Positions 11,890 through 26,015 of a stretch of 64,000 nt of DNA are shown one piece after another. This stretch comes from Erpobdella octoculata (taxonomy: Eukaryota; Annelida; Clitellata; Hirudinida; Erpobdellidae), in contig OZ022246.1 of NCBI GenBank assembly GCA_963978895.1, forward strand, positions 25,632,859-25,696,858. The letters run 5' to 3'. The position numbers were made by a program, and so were the translations under genes. Below the pieces are notes generated by a model. It worked only from the letters and a program-made list of their open reading frames with translations. It was not told the DNA's origin and did not search any database. Positions within the stretch are counted from its first letter, which is position 1. Each line of letters begins with the position of its first letter.

Positions 11890-12677
11890 TTTGCAACCAC
11901 AAAACACAAACGAACAACTGAACTATTTTCACACAGCAGACTTTATGAAAAGTTTCTCTAGAGTTTATGTTGATTTAACTGCTTGAATCCAGCTGTATTC
12001 AATAGCTGCTCATTGTTTCACTATTGAAACTTCCTTGTGGAATCTATGTGTTTTCATGGCCTTTTATAGCATTTGCTCAGTTATTTGAATTTTGTTTGAT
12101 GGTATAAAAATTAATAAAACATGTCTGATTTTTAGCTCTACAATGAAAAATCGTAATAAATTTCATTTAAAACAAAATGTAGAAAATAACCCAGTAAAAA
12201 ATATTTTTTATTATGAGCGTTGCTAATTGAATTACGTAAGTTTTTAGAATAAATCTGTTATGTATATATATAATTTTGTATACATTTGGTCAAGGCAAAG
12301 CTCAAGACTACTTTGTTTAAATCCGCAATACATCGTCGTCGATTAAACACGTGAACTTCAAAGAAAGTATGATAAAAAAAACGTTCAGAAACATGTGCCT
12401 TTATAATAAAATAAAAAATATCTATCATCATGTCTAACGAACAGATTTAATTATTTTGTTTTTTGTTTGTTGAGTTCAGCAGCTGAGCATATTTAGAAGT
12501 TAAAAATAAACTAAATTTAAAATAGGATTTACTAAGTTGCTTTATTGTATAACTGTTAATATGAACATCGTTTTTAATTTTTCAGTTGTTATTATGAATC
12601 AATTTAGCAATAACTTCATCAAGAAATGTTTTCTTTTCTTGTCTTTCAATAAGTGGACTTTTTGGCGGCAGGAGTGT
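11890..12677. other. Spacer: likely promoter region of receptor C
   Basis: About 790 bp between the start of receptor C and the stop of receptor D. It is AT-rich and I see no gene, repeat or clear regulatory site in it. Confidence 0.4.
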
Positions 12678-15600
12678 TTAGTTATGTAAATATGTTCTGC
12701 AAAAAGATATTATAAATAATTTAGATTTACAAAATAAGCACAAATTTCATTGTTGAAAAAGTAAATTTATATTAAATTATAAAATAATTACCAACAAAAT
12801 AAATTAACTTATTATGAGTTCTAACTTGTTCTTTTTAACTTGGACACAGGCGATTATTCCACCTCCAACTAGGAGAATAATTACGGTTGAAAGACAAACT
12901 GCTAAGCCGATGGTCAGGCTGCCAGATTCTGGTTGAAATTTTAGATCAACATTAATTATATTTATTCAAAATATCCAGTTTCTTATTGATTTATTAGCAA
13001 AAATTTGAAAAATTAAATTCAATGAAATCAAGTTAAAAACTGTTTAACATTCTATTATCGATGCATTAACATTGATAATTGCACAATAAGTCATATATTT
13101 AAGGACATTACCAAAATAATTCAATTTTAAATTTTTTACGACATAAAAACAACCTGTTTTAAATATTTGTTTTTTTCCTTTAAAATTTCTAGTAAAATCG
13201 TGTTGTATTTGTATATCAATCAAACAAGCGTTGGTGTTACCCCATACCAATCCTATTTTATGCGCCTTTCCAAAACACAATCAGTAACAGGTGTAAATGA
13301 TAATATCAATAAGATAACAACTGGGCTGAAAAGGACAATTTAATTTACCATTTGTGTTTATTGAGAATGATATGTTCGATCCTGGAGTTGATGTAGATGT
13401 AGATTTGAAAATTATTTCTAGCAAAAAAATTAAATTCCTAAATAATAAAATGAACTAATGATGAAAATAGTTTGTTATGCACATGCTTTAAAAAAAAAGT
13501 AAAAGCTCACCTGTTTTCCCTGTATATTTTGTTGTTGGTGAAGCTGTTGTTTTTGTTGTTGAAACTGGATGGTTTTACAAGAATTTTAATAAAATTTCTA
13601 TACTTATAACTATTATTATAATTAAAAGAATGATTTTATTTATTTTAAAACAAAAGTTTATGAAATAAAAATAAAGTAGATTATAATTGTAGACATTTAA
13701 AGTTATTGCACACATAAATATTAAAACTATAGTAAGTATACATTTATAAATGAAATTGGTGAAAAATGTTGAAAAATGAAAAATATTTAGCTAAATAACT
13801 AAAATGAACTCATGGTTAAGAAGATCATAACTCAATCTGCTCAAAAACATGAAACTAAAATTGGCGAAAACCTTTGCTCATCACAAGGGTTTTTAGTTTT
13901 TATCCATGGGAATGAAACCAGGAGTTCACCAGCAGCAGAAATAGAATCCACCTATTTATCAGTGAAAGCCGCAATCTGTGTAGACATTTGAACAAAATTA
14001 TACCCAATTAGGACTTTCTTCTGATTATAAAAACATGCAAACCGAGACAACTGCTAAAAAATATTTGTATATGCTTGCACAATAACTGTGTATGCTTGCA
14101 CAATAACTGTGTATGCTTGCACAATAACTGTGTATGCTTGCACAATAACTGTGTATGCTTGCACAATAACTGTGTATGCTTGCACAATAACTGTGTATGC
14201 TTGCACAATAACTGTGTATGCTTGCACAATAACTGTGTATGCTTGCACAATAACTGTGTATGCTTGCACAATAACTGTGTATGCTTGCACAATAACTGTG
14301 TATGCTTGCACAATAACTGTGTATGCTTGCACAATAACTGTGTATGCTTGCACAATAACTGTGTATGCTTGCACAATAACTGTGTATGCTTGCACAATAA
14401 CTGTGTATGCTTGCACAATAACTGTGTATGCTTGCACAATAACTGTGTATGCTTGCACAATAACTGTGTATGCTTGCACAATAACTGTGTATGCTTGCAC
14501 AATAACTGTGTATGCTTGCACAATAACTGTGTATGCTTGCACAATAACTGTGTATGCTTGCACAATAACTGTGTATGCTTGCACAATAACTGTGTATGCT
14601 TGCACAATAACTGTGTATGCTTGCACAATCTAAAAATTTGTTTAGCATCAAAGTGTTACACACCAATCATCTTGTTGACGTGTAAACTTTCTAAAGTTCA
14701 ATTATAACAAATGTAGATAACTTGATTAAAATCCCAGATAATGGCAGAAGTCTTGATGAGCAGTGATACAGCTTTGTGAAAAGTATTATACTTTATCGGC
14801 TGACTCAGCAAACATTTGAAATTTTTTTCATGGAATCAGATAAACCTGGAACAAGCAGCAGAACAGTACACGGGTGTTCATGTATACATAAATTTACAAC
14901 CTTCAACTCTTAAAACTACGTTCAACTGAATAAAGAAGAATTACTAACTTTTACATAGGGTTTTCTACTTACATGTAAACTACGTTTCAGTATTTAAAAA
15001 ATAACGATGAGTTTTAAACTGCCAAACAATTAAATGAAACTAATTAAATTAGTCACATCATGCCTTCTCAAGAAAACAAGTTACCGTGTCTTACTCCTGG
15101 GTTGAAATAACAAAACCAGATCAACTGGAAGCATTAATATGCCCTCCAAAGAACGAAAAAAAGATCTTCATCAGATAAGTTTCACTGGTACTGGAACAAG
15201 TGGATACATATTATCTGGAGTTTGTTGCACAAGAAAGTGAGTTCATCACCATTAACTCCCCAATGTCATTTTAATGACTGCAAATTTGTTAAACTGATTA
15301 ATTACATGTGATTATTATGCCATATATTTAATTTAAACTATGGAAGTAATGTTTTGTTTTACTCAAATTCACAGCTGTTATTGAACAAATTAAAATTAAA
15401 TTTACTTGCAGTTGTTGAAAAATTCATTTCTGAAAAAATCATAAAGTGGAATTAAAAAAAATAAAACAAAACTAGCAGTCGGTGAAACTTATTAATAGAA
15501 ATAAATCCTTGAATTTAAATGCAAAACAGTTTTCTATCAGTGAATAACTTTGATAAAATTAACATAAAATAATGGAAAGTTAAAGTAATTGTAAATCATA

Positions 15601-16203
15601 CGTTTTAGGCAAATGAAAGTGTGATTAACATCGCACTTATAAGCAGGAATCCACTGTAAATTATAAATGAAAGTGCATTGAATTTGCCCAGTTGGTTTAA
15701 CATCTTTCCAATTAAAATAATTTGCTTTTGTTCCTGTGAAGGTTTAAATTTAAATCAAATTATGATTCTAATAGTTTATAAACTATGAATACTTTTGTTT
15801 AACCTGATGTCAACCAATACAAATCTTGATTTTTACTTCCCAAATTTAACCAGCAGAATGCTGACTGAAAATCTCCCCACGTGGCAAACGCCGATTCAAC
15901 AACATCTTGATATTCCCGGTTGTATATTTCTAATAATATGGAGTTGTTTTGTATGCATGTCGTTTGAGCCTCTTTGAAAGTCTTCACAGGATTGTATCCT
16001 TGAGAGTACAAACAAATGTTGAGATTTTCGTGGCAATAGTCGAGAGAAGTCAAGATATTCAACTTTAGAATTAGAAATAACCACAAATCTGTATATGTGG
16101 TAATAAATTAAAACTTGTTTAATATAAAACAATTTATATTATAATTTGAATATATGTTTTTATTATACAGTTATTACTACTTACAAGTTTGTTTACCAAT
16201 CAT
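12678..16203 (-). CDS. CTLD receptor D with very short tail
   Basis: Exon 1 (16203-16185, MIGKQT) joins exon 2 (16088-15804) with signal segment LWLFLILKLNILTSLDYC and the first CTLD half (YDREYQ-type helix, WLNLGSK). Exon 3 (15733-about 15605) holds NYFNW, QCTFIY, WIPAYKC and HTFICLK. Stalk exons lie at about 15438-15405 (EMNFSTTAS), 13560-13510 and 13420-13350. The membrane exon (about 12934-12828: IGLAVCLSTVIILLVGGGIIA) is followed by KKNK, and the last exon adds only about five residues (TYLHN) before a stop at 12678. No ITIM or ITAM can be formed. One intron, between the first two stalk exons, contains the 21-bp minisatellite. Receptor E is its closest relative by sequence and layout. 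Confidence 0.66.
14071..14629. repeat. 21-bp minisatellite, 27 near-identical copies
   Basis: Tandem unit ATGCTTGCACAATAACTGTGT starts at 14071 and repeats every 21 bp up to a partial last copy ending at 14629. I see no mismatches between copies. As 21 is divisible by three and the unit has few stops, five long open frames cross it on both strands; these are artefacts. It lies in a long intron of receptor D and reads as a recent expansion. Confidence 0.97.
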
Positions 16204-17462
16204 TATGCTATGTAAAATTTAAAAAAAAAATTAAAAATCTACTTCTCTATTGCTAGCTTTATGAAGCTCATGTCAATTAATCAGCCTAAAGCCAATCATG
16301 TCAAATAAAGAACATTGTATCCATTGAACTGAATGAAAGTTTTATAGCAACCATTGTATATTTAATACTTCTTTCATAGCATCATATTGTCCCCAGTATA
16401 ATTCTTTGTAGAGTCTTTATTTATTAATAAATATTTAAATTTGTCTAGCACAATTTATTAAACTGACTCTAATTGCAAAGCAACAATTACAGGACCATAA
16501 TCACCATTAGATATAATTGTGCCTCGTAGGTGAAACTTCGTTGTATTCTCATAGAGACATACCTATATAACACTGGGACCAATTAATTGATTTTTGTCTA
16601 ATTAAATGACATAGAAACTAATCAAACGTGTTCGAGTTTATTAATTACAAAATTGAGTTATGCTAATAAAGTTGTATTGCAATGTTTACTCTTTGAATAT
16701 TTGTTGAACAGACAAACTGAGAATATACACAAACTCTACGACATTAGCTCTAAAATGTTTTAATGATGTGGACAAAGAATGATTATAAAAACAATTTTTT
16801 AATAAGCATTGGTAAAACAATTAACTACAAAGTTATTTAAAAGTTGAGAAACTATTAGCCTAGGAATGAAATAAAAACATCAAAAAATGAGAAGCAAATG
16901 TAGTTTTCATATCCAGATAATGATTTAGGCAGATGGTCTTTAAAGAAGGTATGAAACTGCCACTAGTTTTGCAATTAAAATGCTGACAAGTCCTGTTTTT
17001 CCATAGTTATGTGGAGGCTGTCACAGAAGTTTAATGTGCTTTCTTTTGAGGAGAGTGACGGTGGATTCAAAATGAAGTCATCCGGAAATGTGCATCCGAA
17101 TATCTGTACGATCATTGAAGCAATTAAACTGAAACCATGTTGGAGGACACTCATGACTACTAAGGTCGGATTTCCAGCTTTTGAGGCTCAGAAACAGGTG
17201 CTTTTGTTAGCTATATCAGATAGAACTACGGTTTGTAGTAGCATAAAATTGTTCGTTTGAAAATCGATTCTAATTGCTTGAAGTTTTCGTTTTAGTTTGG
17301 GTTCAACGTTATTAAAATTTTCAGATTAAAAAGTTAAAAAGAAATCATTGTCAGCATTGCAAGTTGTTAAATTGTTAATCTGATTATAAATGTCGTTTTT
17401 GATTTCATAATTGCTGTTTTAAGCAATTTAGCATCAAATTTATCAGGAAATGTTATCCCTTC
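16204..17462. other. Spacer between receptors D and E
   Basis: The region holds the presumed promoter of receptor D and a plus-strand transposase-like fragment near 17009-17260. I see nothing else definable. Confidence 0.4.
17009..17260 (+). pseudogene. Possible MULE-type transposase remnant
   Basis: A plus-strand open frame of 83 codons, clearly less AT-rich than its surroundings. It contains NVHPNICTIIEAIKLKPC, which resembles the HPxIxxxIxxLKxEQ stretch in the C-terminal part of MULE/FLYWCH-type transposases. The W-H segment expected upstream is not intact, and no flanking exons or terminal repeats are visible. It is probably a decayed fragment. The assignment rests on one motif recalled by eye. 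Confidence 0.35.
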
Positions 17463-19703
17463 TTATTTTAACATATTTTTCTGTTTTTTCATCGAGAGTT
17501 TTAATTGATGTGAAATCGATCTGCAAAAAAGAAAATCATTTTAACCAACTAAATAAGCATTTTTACATTTGTATTGTTAGAAATGTATATTTTTTTATTA
17601 AATTAATGGAGAATTACCAAATAAAAATAAATTAAATTTTGTGATTATCTCACTTTTTCTTCCTAACTTGAATACAGGCAAGTATTCCACCTACAACCAA
17701 GAGCAATACCACAGTTGAAACACCAGCTGCTAAGCCGATGATCAGACTACCAGATTCTGGTTGAAATTTATATGAACATTAATTATTTATCTAAAATATA
17801 TAGTTTAAAATTGAATTATTGATTAAAATGCAGACAAACACCAACAGGTGCAAGCAATGATTAATAAGTGTACAGTTGGGTTGAAAAGAAATACTCAAAA
17901 ATTGTATTTACCTTTTGTATTTGTTGAGATAATTAAGAACGATACTGGAATTGATGTTTTTATTGACTTGAAAATTGTTTCTATAAAAAAATACAATTTA
18001 ATTTTTAAATAAGTATCATTAAACTGAAATGATTATTAAAATAATTCATTATGCACCTGCTGTAGATAAAAAATTTGAAGTTCACCTGTTGTTTTTGCAG
18101 TTGTTATTGGTGTTGTTGCTAAAGTTGCAGTTGAATCTGGTTGTTAAAAAATATTGTAAACATTTCCAAATAACTATTATATTTTAAAATAATTATTATA
18201 CTATAAAAGTACTGAATAGCGAACACTCTTGGGGAAGAGCAAAAGTGTCCGCTTCTTATGTCTGTCCATTCCCAGTGGATGAGTTACTATAGGCCAGATG
18301 TAGATTTAAGAAATTCCGTTCTAAAAAAAAATTTCCATTGCCTCTTAGCATTCACTTTTGAGACTGCCGCTCAAGGACATTAACCCAAATTCATGAAAGG
18401 TGCATAAGATTTATCTTGAGTTAGGTTAATGCTAGTTAGTGCTAGGTTAGCTGAGTTGGTAGAGTGTTAGCCTTGAATGTGAAAGCTTCACGGTTCGACT
18501 CCCACTCACTGCCTAGTAGCCCATGTCGACGGAAAACTTAGCGGGTAAAATCATTTCTCTCCGTGGGGCGTGTAAAAGAACAGCGCCTTTGAACAAAGCG
18601 GAAAAGGCGCTCAATAAATTATCAAACATTAACATTTACATTTTGGAGTTTGTCGTAGATTATTAAGTTCATCATTACCTTCTCAATGTCATTTCAATGA
18701 CTGTTAATTTATTCAACTGGTTAACTACATCTGCTTACTACCACAAGCATGCACGAAACCTCAATTCGAACAATAAAAGTAATTTCCTTTTAATTTAACC
18801 TACAACTATTATTGATTAAATTAAAATAAACTTACTCGTAGTCATTGAGAAATTCGTTTCTATAAAAATCATAAAAAAATTTACAAACAAAACTACTAAG
18901 AAGTAATTATAATTTAATTATATAAGTAATAAAAAAAATATAAAAATCAATTGCTGACAGTTGTTAATGAAAAATGAGCCCACGAATTCCAACACAAAGC
19001 GACCATATATTGAAATTGGTATTTTCTTTTTAAAAAGTTGAATGGATAATTTCAATACATTTTAACATAAAATAATTTGAATGTAAAAGTATTTTCCAAA
19101 CATACGTTTTAGGCAGATGAAAGATTGTTCAACTTCACACAAATAAGAAGGAATCCATTTGGAATCAGAAATGAAAGAGCATTGAATTTGTGCTGCTGGT
19201 GTTCCATTTTGCCATTTGAAGTATTCGGCTTTTTTTCCTGAAAGGTTTTTAATTTGAATAAAAATATTATTTTAATAGTTTTTAAGCAAACAAATTATTT
19301 GTCCAACCTGATGTCAACCAATAAAAATCCTTGTTTTTACTTCCCAAATTCAGCCAGCAAAATGAGGTATTCAACTCTCCCCATGTGGCAAATGCCGATT
19401 CAACTACATCTTGATATTCCTGGTTGTATATCTCTAACAACACAGAGTTATTTTGTAAACATTCAGTTTGAGCATCATTGAAAGACTTCCTAAAGGTGTA
19501 TCCTTGAGAGTACAAACAAATGTTGAGATTGTAATTGCAGTAGTCAAGAGCAGTCAGGATATTCAACATTTGAATTAGAAACAACCCCAAATCTGTATGG
19601 CAATAAATTTACAAATACTCAATTTAAACCAATTTATATTACAATTAGAAAAAATATTTTTATTATACAGTTTCTATTACTTACAAGTTTGTTTACCGAT
19701 CAT
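17463..19703 (-). CDS. CTLD receptor E with short tyrosine-free tail
   Basis: Close paralogue of receptor D. Exon 1 (19703-19685) encodes MIGKQT as in D. Exon 2 (19592-19308) gives signal LFLIQMLNILTALDYC and the first CTLD half. Exon 3 (19237-19106) starts GKKAEYFKWQNG and ends QSFICLK. Stalk exons at about 18860-18835 (ETNFSMTTS, cf. EMNFSTTAS in D), 18135-18085 and 17985-17910 are Thr/Ser-rich. The membrane exon (about 17765-17656: IIGLAAGVSTVVLLLVVGGI) ends RKKK. The last exon, using the TTTTTTGCAG acceptor near 17525, adds about 19 mostly basic residues and stops at 17463. There is no tyrosine, so signalling would need a partner or the protein may act as a decoy (inference). Confidence 0.68.
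18441..18635 (+). mobile_element. tRNA-derived SINE
   Basis: A tRNA-like head has a perfect RNA polymerase III A box (TAGCTGAGTTGG, 18448-18459) and B box (GGTTCGACTCC, 18492-18502). It is followed by a GC-richer body with AGCGCCTTTGAAC and GGAAAAGGCGCTCAATAAAT, the type of 3' end seen in many animal SINEs. It lies in an intron of receptor E on the opposite strand. The surrounding sequence (18200-18440) is also GC-richer and may be part of the same or a second insertion. Confidence 0.8.
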
Positions 19704-20159
19704 TCTGCTACGAAAAATATAAAAAAAATACCAAACTACTTCTCCATTGCTAGCTTTATAAGGTTCACATCAATTAATCAGCTTAATTAATTATGTTCAA
19801 TATAGAATATTGTATCAATTGAATTCAACGAATGTTTCATAGCAGCCATTGTATTGTTACCATTGTTTATTTATTGTATATTTATTACTTCTTCTTATGC
19901 CTCATTTTCTCAAAAGTAACTTTTCGTGGGAGGTATATATACTTATTAATAAACATTCAAATTTACCTAGCACAATTCATTTAACTTCCTCTAATGTCAA
20001 AACAACAAATAATAGTTGCTGAAATTTAATTTCTTAGAAATTTATTAAATGAATTGAAAAATCAAATTTAAAATAACCAAGAAACACTTAATAATCTTTT
20101 TCAAAATTGCTTTTATTTAAATTATTATAAAATATTTTATTATATTAAAAATTTACACA
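19704..20159. other. Spacer between receptor E and the kinase gene
   Basis: AT-rich. On the minus strand AATAAA hexamers follow the kinase stop codon within about 50 bases (near 20112-20140), which fits its polyadenylation site. The rest would be the promoter side of receptor E. Confidence 0.4.
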
Positions 20160-23100
20160 TTAAAAATCAGCAAACATATCTCCATATTTGTCTTCTTCTG
20201 CAACATCAATCTTAAGTTCTTTGTCTTTAAAGGTCTCCAAATTATCTTTTTTCTCTGGCAAGTAAGGAGCAGGAACCTGTGAAGATCAAAATGATAATTT
20301 ACAGTCACGATAATATTCACCGATGTTTTTTTTTACCCTAATAAGTATTCAAAATAAACAATCTGTGGATTAATTTATAATTATTATTTTTTATTAAACA
20401 CTTTAAATCAATTCTGTAATAAACTGCAATTACCATTTTAAAAAAGAGAGCTTCCCACTGAACATCGGAAAACCATGGGTGCTTCCTGATTGCACTGGAA
20501 CCACTCCGGGTACATCCGTACCTTTTCTTAACATTGGGATTGAGAAGATTTTTGATCAAGTGTGCCAATTCTTTCTCCATGTTGTCAGGTATTTCGAGCT
20601 GTTGACGTACAAAAGACTTGTTTTAGATACGAAATTATGAAATTGTTTATTCAATATATGTTTTAACATGCAAAGTAGGTTTAGATGAAATTAAAATAGG
20701 TTTGTAAAAGAATCACAATGATATTAAAAACATTTAAACAGCCTCGGCGTAGAAACAGTTCAAAACAATGAACTGTTATTAGAAAATATTTCCTTCAACA
20801 TAATTTATATATCATTAAATTAAAATACTAAACTCAATTTAAACACTAATAAAACAAAAACTGTACATATTAAAAGCATTTTTGAATGTGTAAAAATCTG
20901 ATTATCTTACAGAAGCCACATGATTTTGAAATTATTCAATACAACCAAAATCTAAAATAAAAATTAAAATCATTAAAAAATAAACTTTCATATTGATCTT
21001 CTAACCTGGGCTGCGATAATTTTCTTATATTGATCTTTCTTTTCATCTGCATCGAATGGTATTTTCCCCGTAGCCATTTCGTACATTACAACTCCGAATG
21101 CCCACCAGTCTACAGATTGGTCGTATCCCTATTAAATGAACACGCAAGTGAAAAAAAAAGAAAATTGAAGCATGTGAAAAGAAATTTAAAGTAGGTTTAT
21201 GCCAATAGAACTAATTTTGAGTTAAAAATGAACTTGAATAAAAATTTAAAATCAAAAATTTATACGTGATGAAGTCAAATGTAACTTTACCTTTTCATTC
21301 TTGTTAAACCGTAACTTGACAATCTCCGGAGCAAGGTAATCAGAGGTACCGCAAAATGTTCGAGTCTTTCCATCTAAGACTTTTGCAAACCCAAAATCAG
21401 CCAGCTGTGAAATAATAAAATATTGAAAATACGGTTGTAATTAGATAAACTGTAATGATGAAAACTTCAATAAAAGCTGATAAATATGAATAATTGTTAC
21501 AGCACACATTTTAAAAAAAACTTTTTTTCAACAAACCATTTTAAATACACAAAGGCATATAACAACCACAATTTTAAAACAAAATAATCGTAGCCTAGTG
21601 TCATACAATACCTTGATGTATCCTTGCTGGTCTATCAGGATGTTTTCTGGTTTCAGATCTCTGTATATAACCTTGATATCGTGCAAGTATTCCAAGGCCA
21701 TGACGATTTGAGAAGAATAAAACAAAACCTGAGACTTTCTGTAAGAGCGAAAGAAATGTTTACTAACGAGATTTATAATATCAGTGACGTTTGATTTTGT
21801 TTTCGATTTCTACAAACACAAATGTATGTATTTTTGACAGAAGTTAAAAATTATTTGTTATCTAATATCATCAATAAATTGTCAGATTAGCTAGATATTG
21901 AAAGACAAAGTTTTAAATTATTAGTTTTAAAAGCTACTTAATAACAGCACATTATAGTTATAGAAAATAAAATACAATAAATTAAAAAATCTTACTTACG
22001 GAAGTTCAACTTGTTCGCATGTCAAATCAAAAAGTTCTCCTTCAACATATTCCATGCCTAAATAAAGATAGGAATTGTCCTGTCAAAAAAGATAAACATA
22101 AATGTTTTTTATCAAGCCAAGGGAATCTTCTATTTAACTATTTAACTTTCTCCTGATAACAATGTCTTCTTTACAAAGTGTTTGCTTACGTTAAGTGGCA
22201 TTTTATCGTAAGCAGTAAGCAGAATACGCATAATAGATTCTACCGTAAAAGTTATTAAATATTAAAACAGTCGGTGCTTATTAACTTATTAAAATTCAGT
22301 TTCTGTTTGAATGTTTGTTTACAATGGGAAAACCCAAGCGATGTGGACTTGAAGTAGGTTTTCTTTTTCAACCCAAAAAGTTATTTGCTTAAGAAAAAAT
22401 GTATTGCTATTAGAAAAACGTTTGTTTAAGATAATTTATAAAAATATTAACTCATAAAAAATTATTTGGAATCTTAACAAAATTCTTTTAAAACGGTTAT
22501 ATTTAAAAGCATATATTATGTAACCATGCATATTTACTACATTTATGCTTGTAAAAAATTAGTTGAAACTAACAAGTAACAGAAAAAAAGAGTTTTTCAA
22601 CACAAACTTTTGTTCCAAATACACTCGATTTAGAAATACGAAAGATGTCCAAGTTAAGTTTTTTTTTTAATTGAATCATGTATTGTCATCCAATATAAAG
22701 CTATGCTGAACGTTTCCGCTTCTTAGCTAGTCAAAAAGCTGGTTAAATTTTACTTGCAAGATTTGTGTGCAGAAAAAGCCACACACACACAAACAAAGAT
22801 TGTAACATAAATAAAAGTTTGTAAGAAATGATCTAACCATAAAATGACATTTGAGTTTAACTACAAATGGAAAATTAATACTCTGTAAAAGTTTTCTTTC
22901 GTTCACTACGTATTCTGTTTGGTTCTTGTCCACAATCTGGCAAAGAAAATGCAATTTAGGTATATTTTCGTCTTACGTTTTAAATTTAAGTTGAACAAGT
23001 TCTCAATTGATTCATACCATTTGTTTTTGCATAATCTTCATGGCACAAACCATACCAGATGAACGATGTCTTGACAGCACCACACTCCCAAATCCTCCTG

Positions 23101-23888
23101 TTCCAAGCGTTCTCAGCCATTCCAATTCCTCTCGTTTAATATTACTTGCCTAGAGAAGAAAAATCATTATTAAATTTAATATGCAAAGTTTTGACATATT
23201 GTAAAGTTCTGATTTAAAATTAAATTAAACTTCAGCATTTTATTAGTGCTGAATCAATGCGCTTTCATTCATTCTTGATCTCATATGTCTCATGTGATTT
23301 TAAAAATACAGTAGTACTTCCCTTTTAGGACTTTGATAATCTCACAAATATCCGGTCGTAAAAATGGGGTGGTCGTAATTTAGGGAGATAATCAGCAAAA
23401 AACGATTGGGAACGAGGGGGTATTAAATTGGGAGGTCGCTTGTGGGAAAGTACCACTGCAGTTTAAGATTATCAAATTGCGCAACTGATAAGTAAAAAAA
23501 AGGTGTAGAAATAGCTTAATAAGAATGCTCTACGTTCAAATACATAATACCCTAATATTTAATGTCACATCTGTTTAGTGCTGTGAGATAAACGTTAAAA
23601 AACAAGAAATAGGTACACATATTTTTAGATCGTGAAACATTTGATTAACATACCTTGTGGTTTTGATATGTGTATTTAAATTTAAATTCTTTCTTCAAGT
23701 CTTTTATGGTTGTTTTATCTGCAAAATAAATTGAAATTTTGTATATACTTATTTATAAGTTTATAGTAAACAAAAAACCATATTTATATAAATTGGTTGA
23801 AAAACAATTCTTACAAAAATGTTTTGTCGGGTCGCTTTTTCTTTTGTGTTTGTCAATTTTTTTCAGAATCCACCGAGCAAAAAAGCCT
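20160..23888 (-). CDS. Divergent PKA-like AGC protein kinase (5' end uncertain)
   Basis: Serine/threonine kinase close to the cAMP-dependent kinase catalytic subunit. Exons in order: about 23888-23813 (tentative basic N-terminus), 23719-23653, 23150-23017 (Gly loop GTGGFGSV, catalytic Lys in CAMKIM), 22936-22833 ([17 protein letters not shown]), 22083-22000, 21738-21612 ([18 protein letters not shown]), 21406-21292 ([19 protein letters not shown]), 21129-21007 ([19 protein letters not shown]), 20600-20433 and 20276-20160 (ends GDMFADF). The activation-loop Thr and all catalytic motifs are kept, so it should be active. The segment after MEYVEGEL differs from PKA, which has GGEMF and an SHLRR stretch. 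Only one AGC kinase is present and its phosphorylation target is unknown. The first coding exon was not found. It lies inside the lectin array on the same strand. Confidence 0.8.
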
Positions 23889-24099
23889 TTAAGAAAAAAA
23901 GAAAAAAAAATAAATTATTAGTAATTAAGTTTAAAACACAAATCATACATTTCCTACTCTTTTCTAGTAGCCCATTTACAAAAAAAATTAGCTGGTTAAC
24001 TCGTTTCTTCATGGGCCATAAGAAACGTTCTGTAAATATTCACATAGAATATTTGAGTGGTATTTACATTACTTTCATTTAACATACCGCTGGTACGTT

Positions 24100-25138
<1,039 letters not shown>

Positions 25139-26015
25139 CTTTGGGTCAGTTGCGATAATCCTCCTGATGAAATAGAGGCTTCAAGTTTCAGAAAAATATT
25201 TATAATTTTTAAAACCTATTTCACATAATAACAAAATTTAAACATCTATCACAAAAGAAAAGCAATTTATTTTCCCTTTTTTGTTTTAAAATAATCAGTT
25301 TAACGCTCCAAAATTAGCAAAATATATGATCTCTTAAGACCTGATTTTAACTTAAATTAAAAAAGGAAACGAAGCCGAATTCAACACTTGTTAAGAAACC
25401 AACTATATGAAAATGCTCATTTAAAAAGTTGTGCTTTAATGTGTAAAAACACTTAGATCATTGAATCTACGACAAATTAAAAAAAATCGTTAATGAAACA
25501 TCTTATGAACATAGTAAACAGTTGAATCAAATGTGGTTTCAAAGTTTTGTTACAAAATCATAACGATATTTTAAAACATTCTCGAACCTAATATTTAAAA
25601 CAATTAAATTGTTATGTTAATTAGTCAAAATTAGAAATCAAAAATTTTAAATCTTTAAGTCTAAAAATAAATTAAAAATCCCATAGCAAAATTGTTTGAA
25701 AAATAGCACCATCCAGTTAATTGATTAGTTGTTTCAGCGGCAGTTTTAATTCAAAAATGTTCTCTTCCTGCAATTTTTTTAAATTTAAAGGTTATTATAA
25801 GTAAAACATGAGATTAACAAAAAATAAAAAAATAAACTAAAGAGAAAAAACCAATTAGTGATTATCTCTAAATTAAATTACCAAACACGTAAAAAGGTTA
25901 GGATATTAAAAATAAACTCTACTAATTTGGTTTAAAATTATAATTTATTTAAAAAAAACTTTTATAATATTTTAATGAATTCCAAACCAAAATTTACTTT
26001 TTATTTTTTATTTCC

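Noticed and set aside
14071..14629. CRISPR-like regular repeat
   Set aside because: Units are contiguous without spacers and the DNA is animal; it is a minisatellite.
14008..14707. Five long open frames (181-213 codons) on both strands
   Set aside because: All come from the 21-bp tandem repeat, whose length is a multiple of three; none has a signal, domain or non-repeat body.
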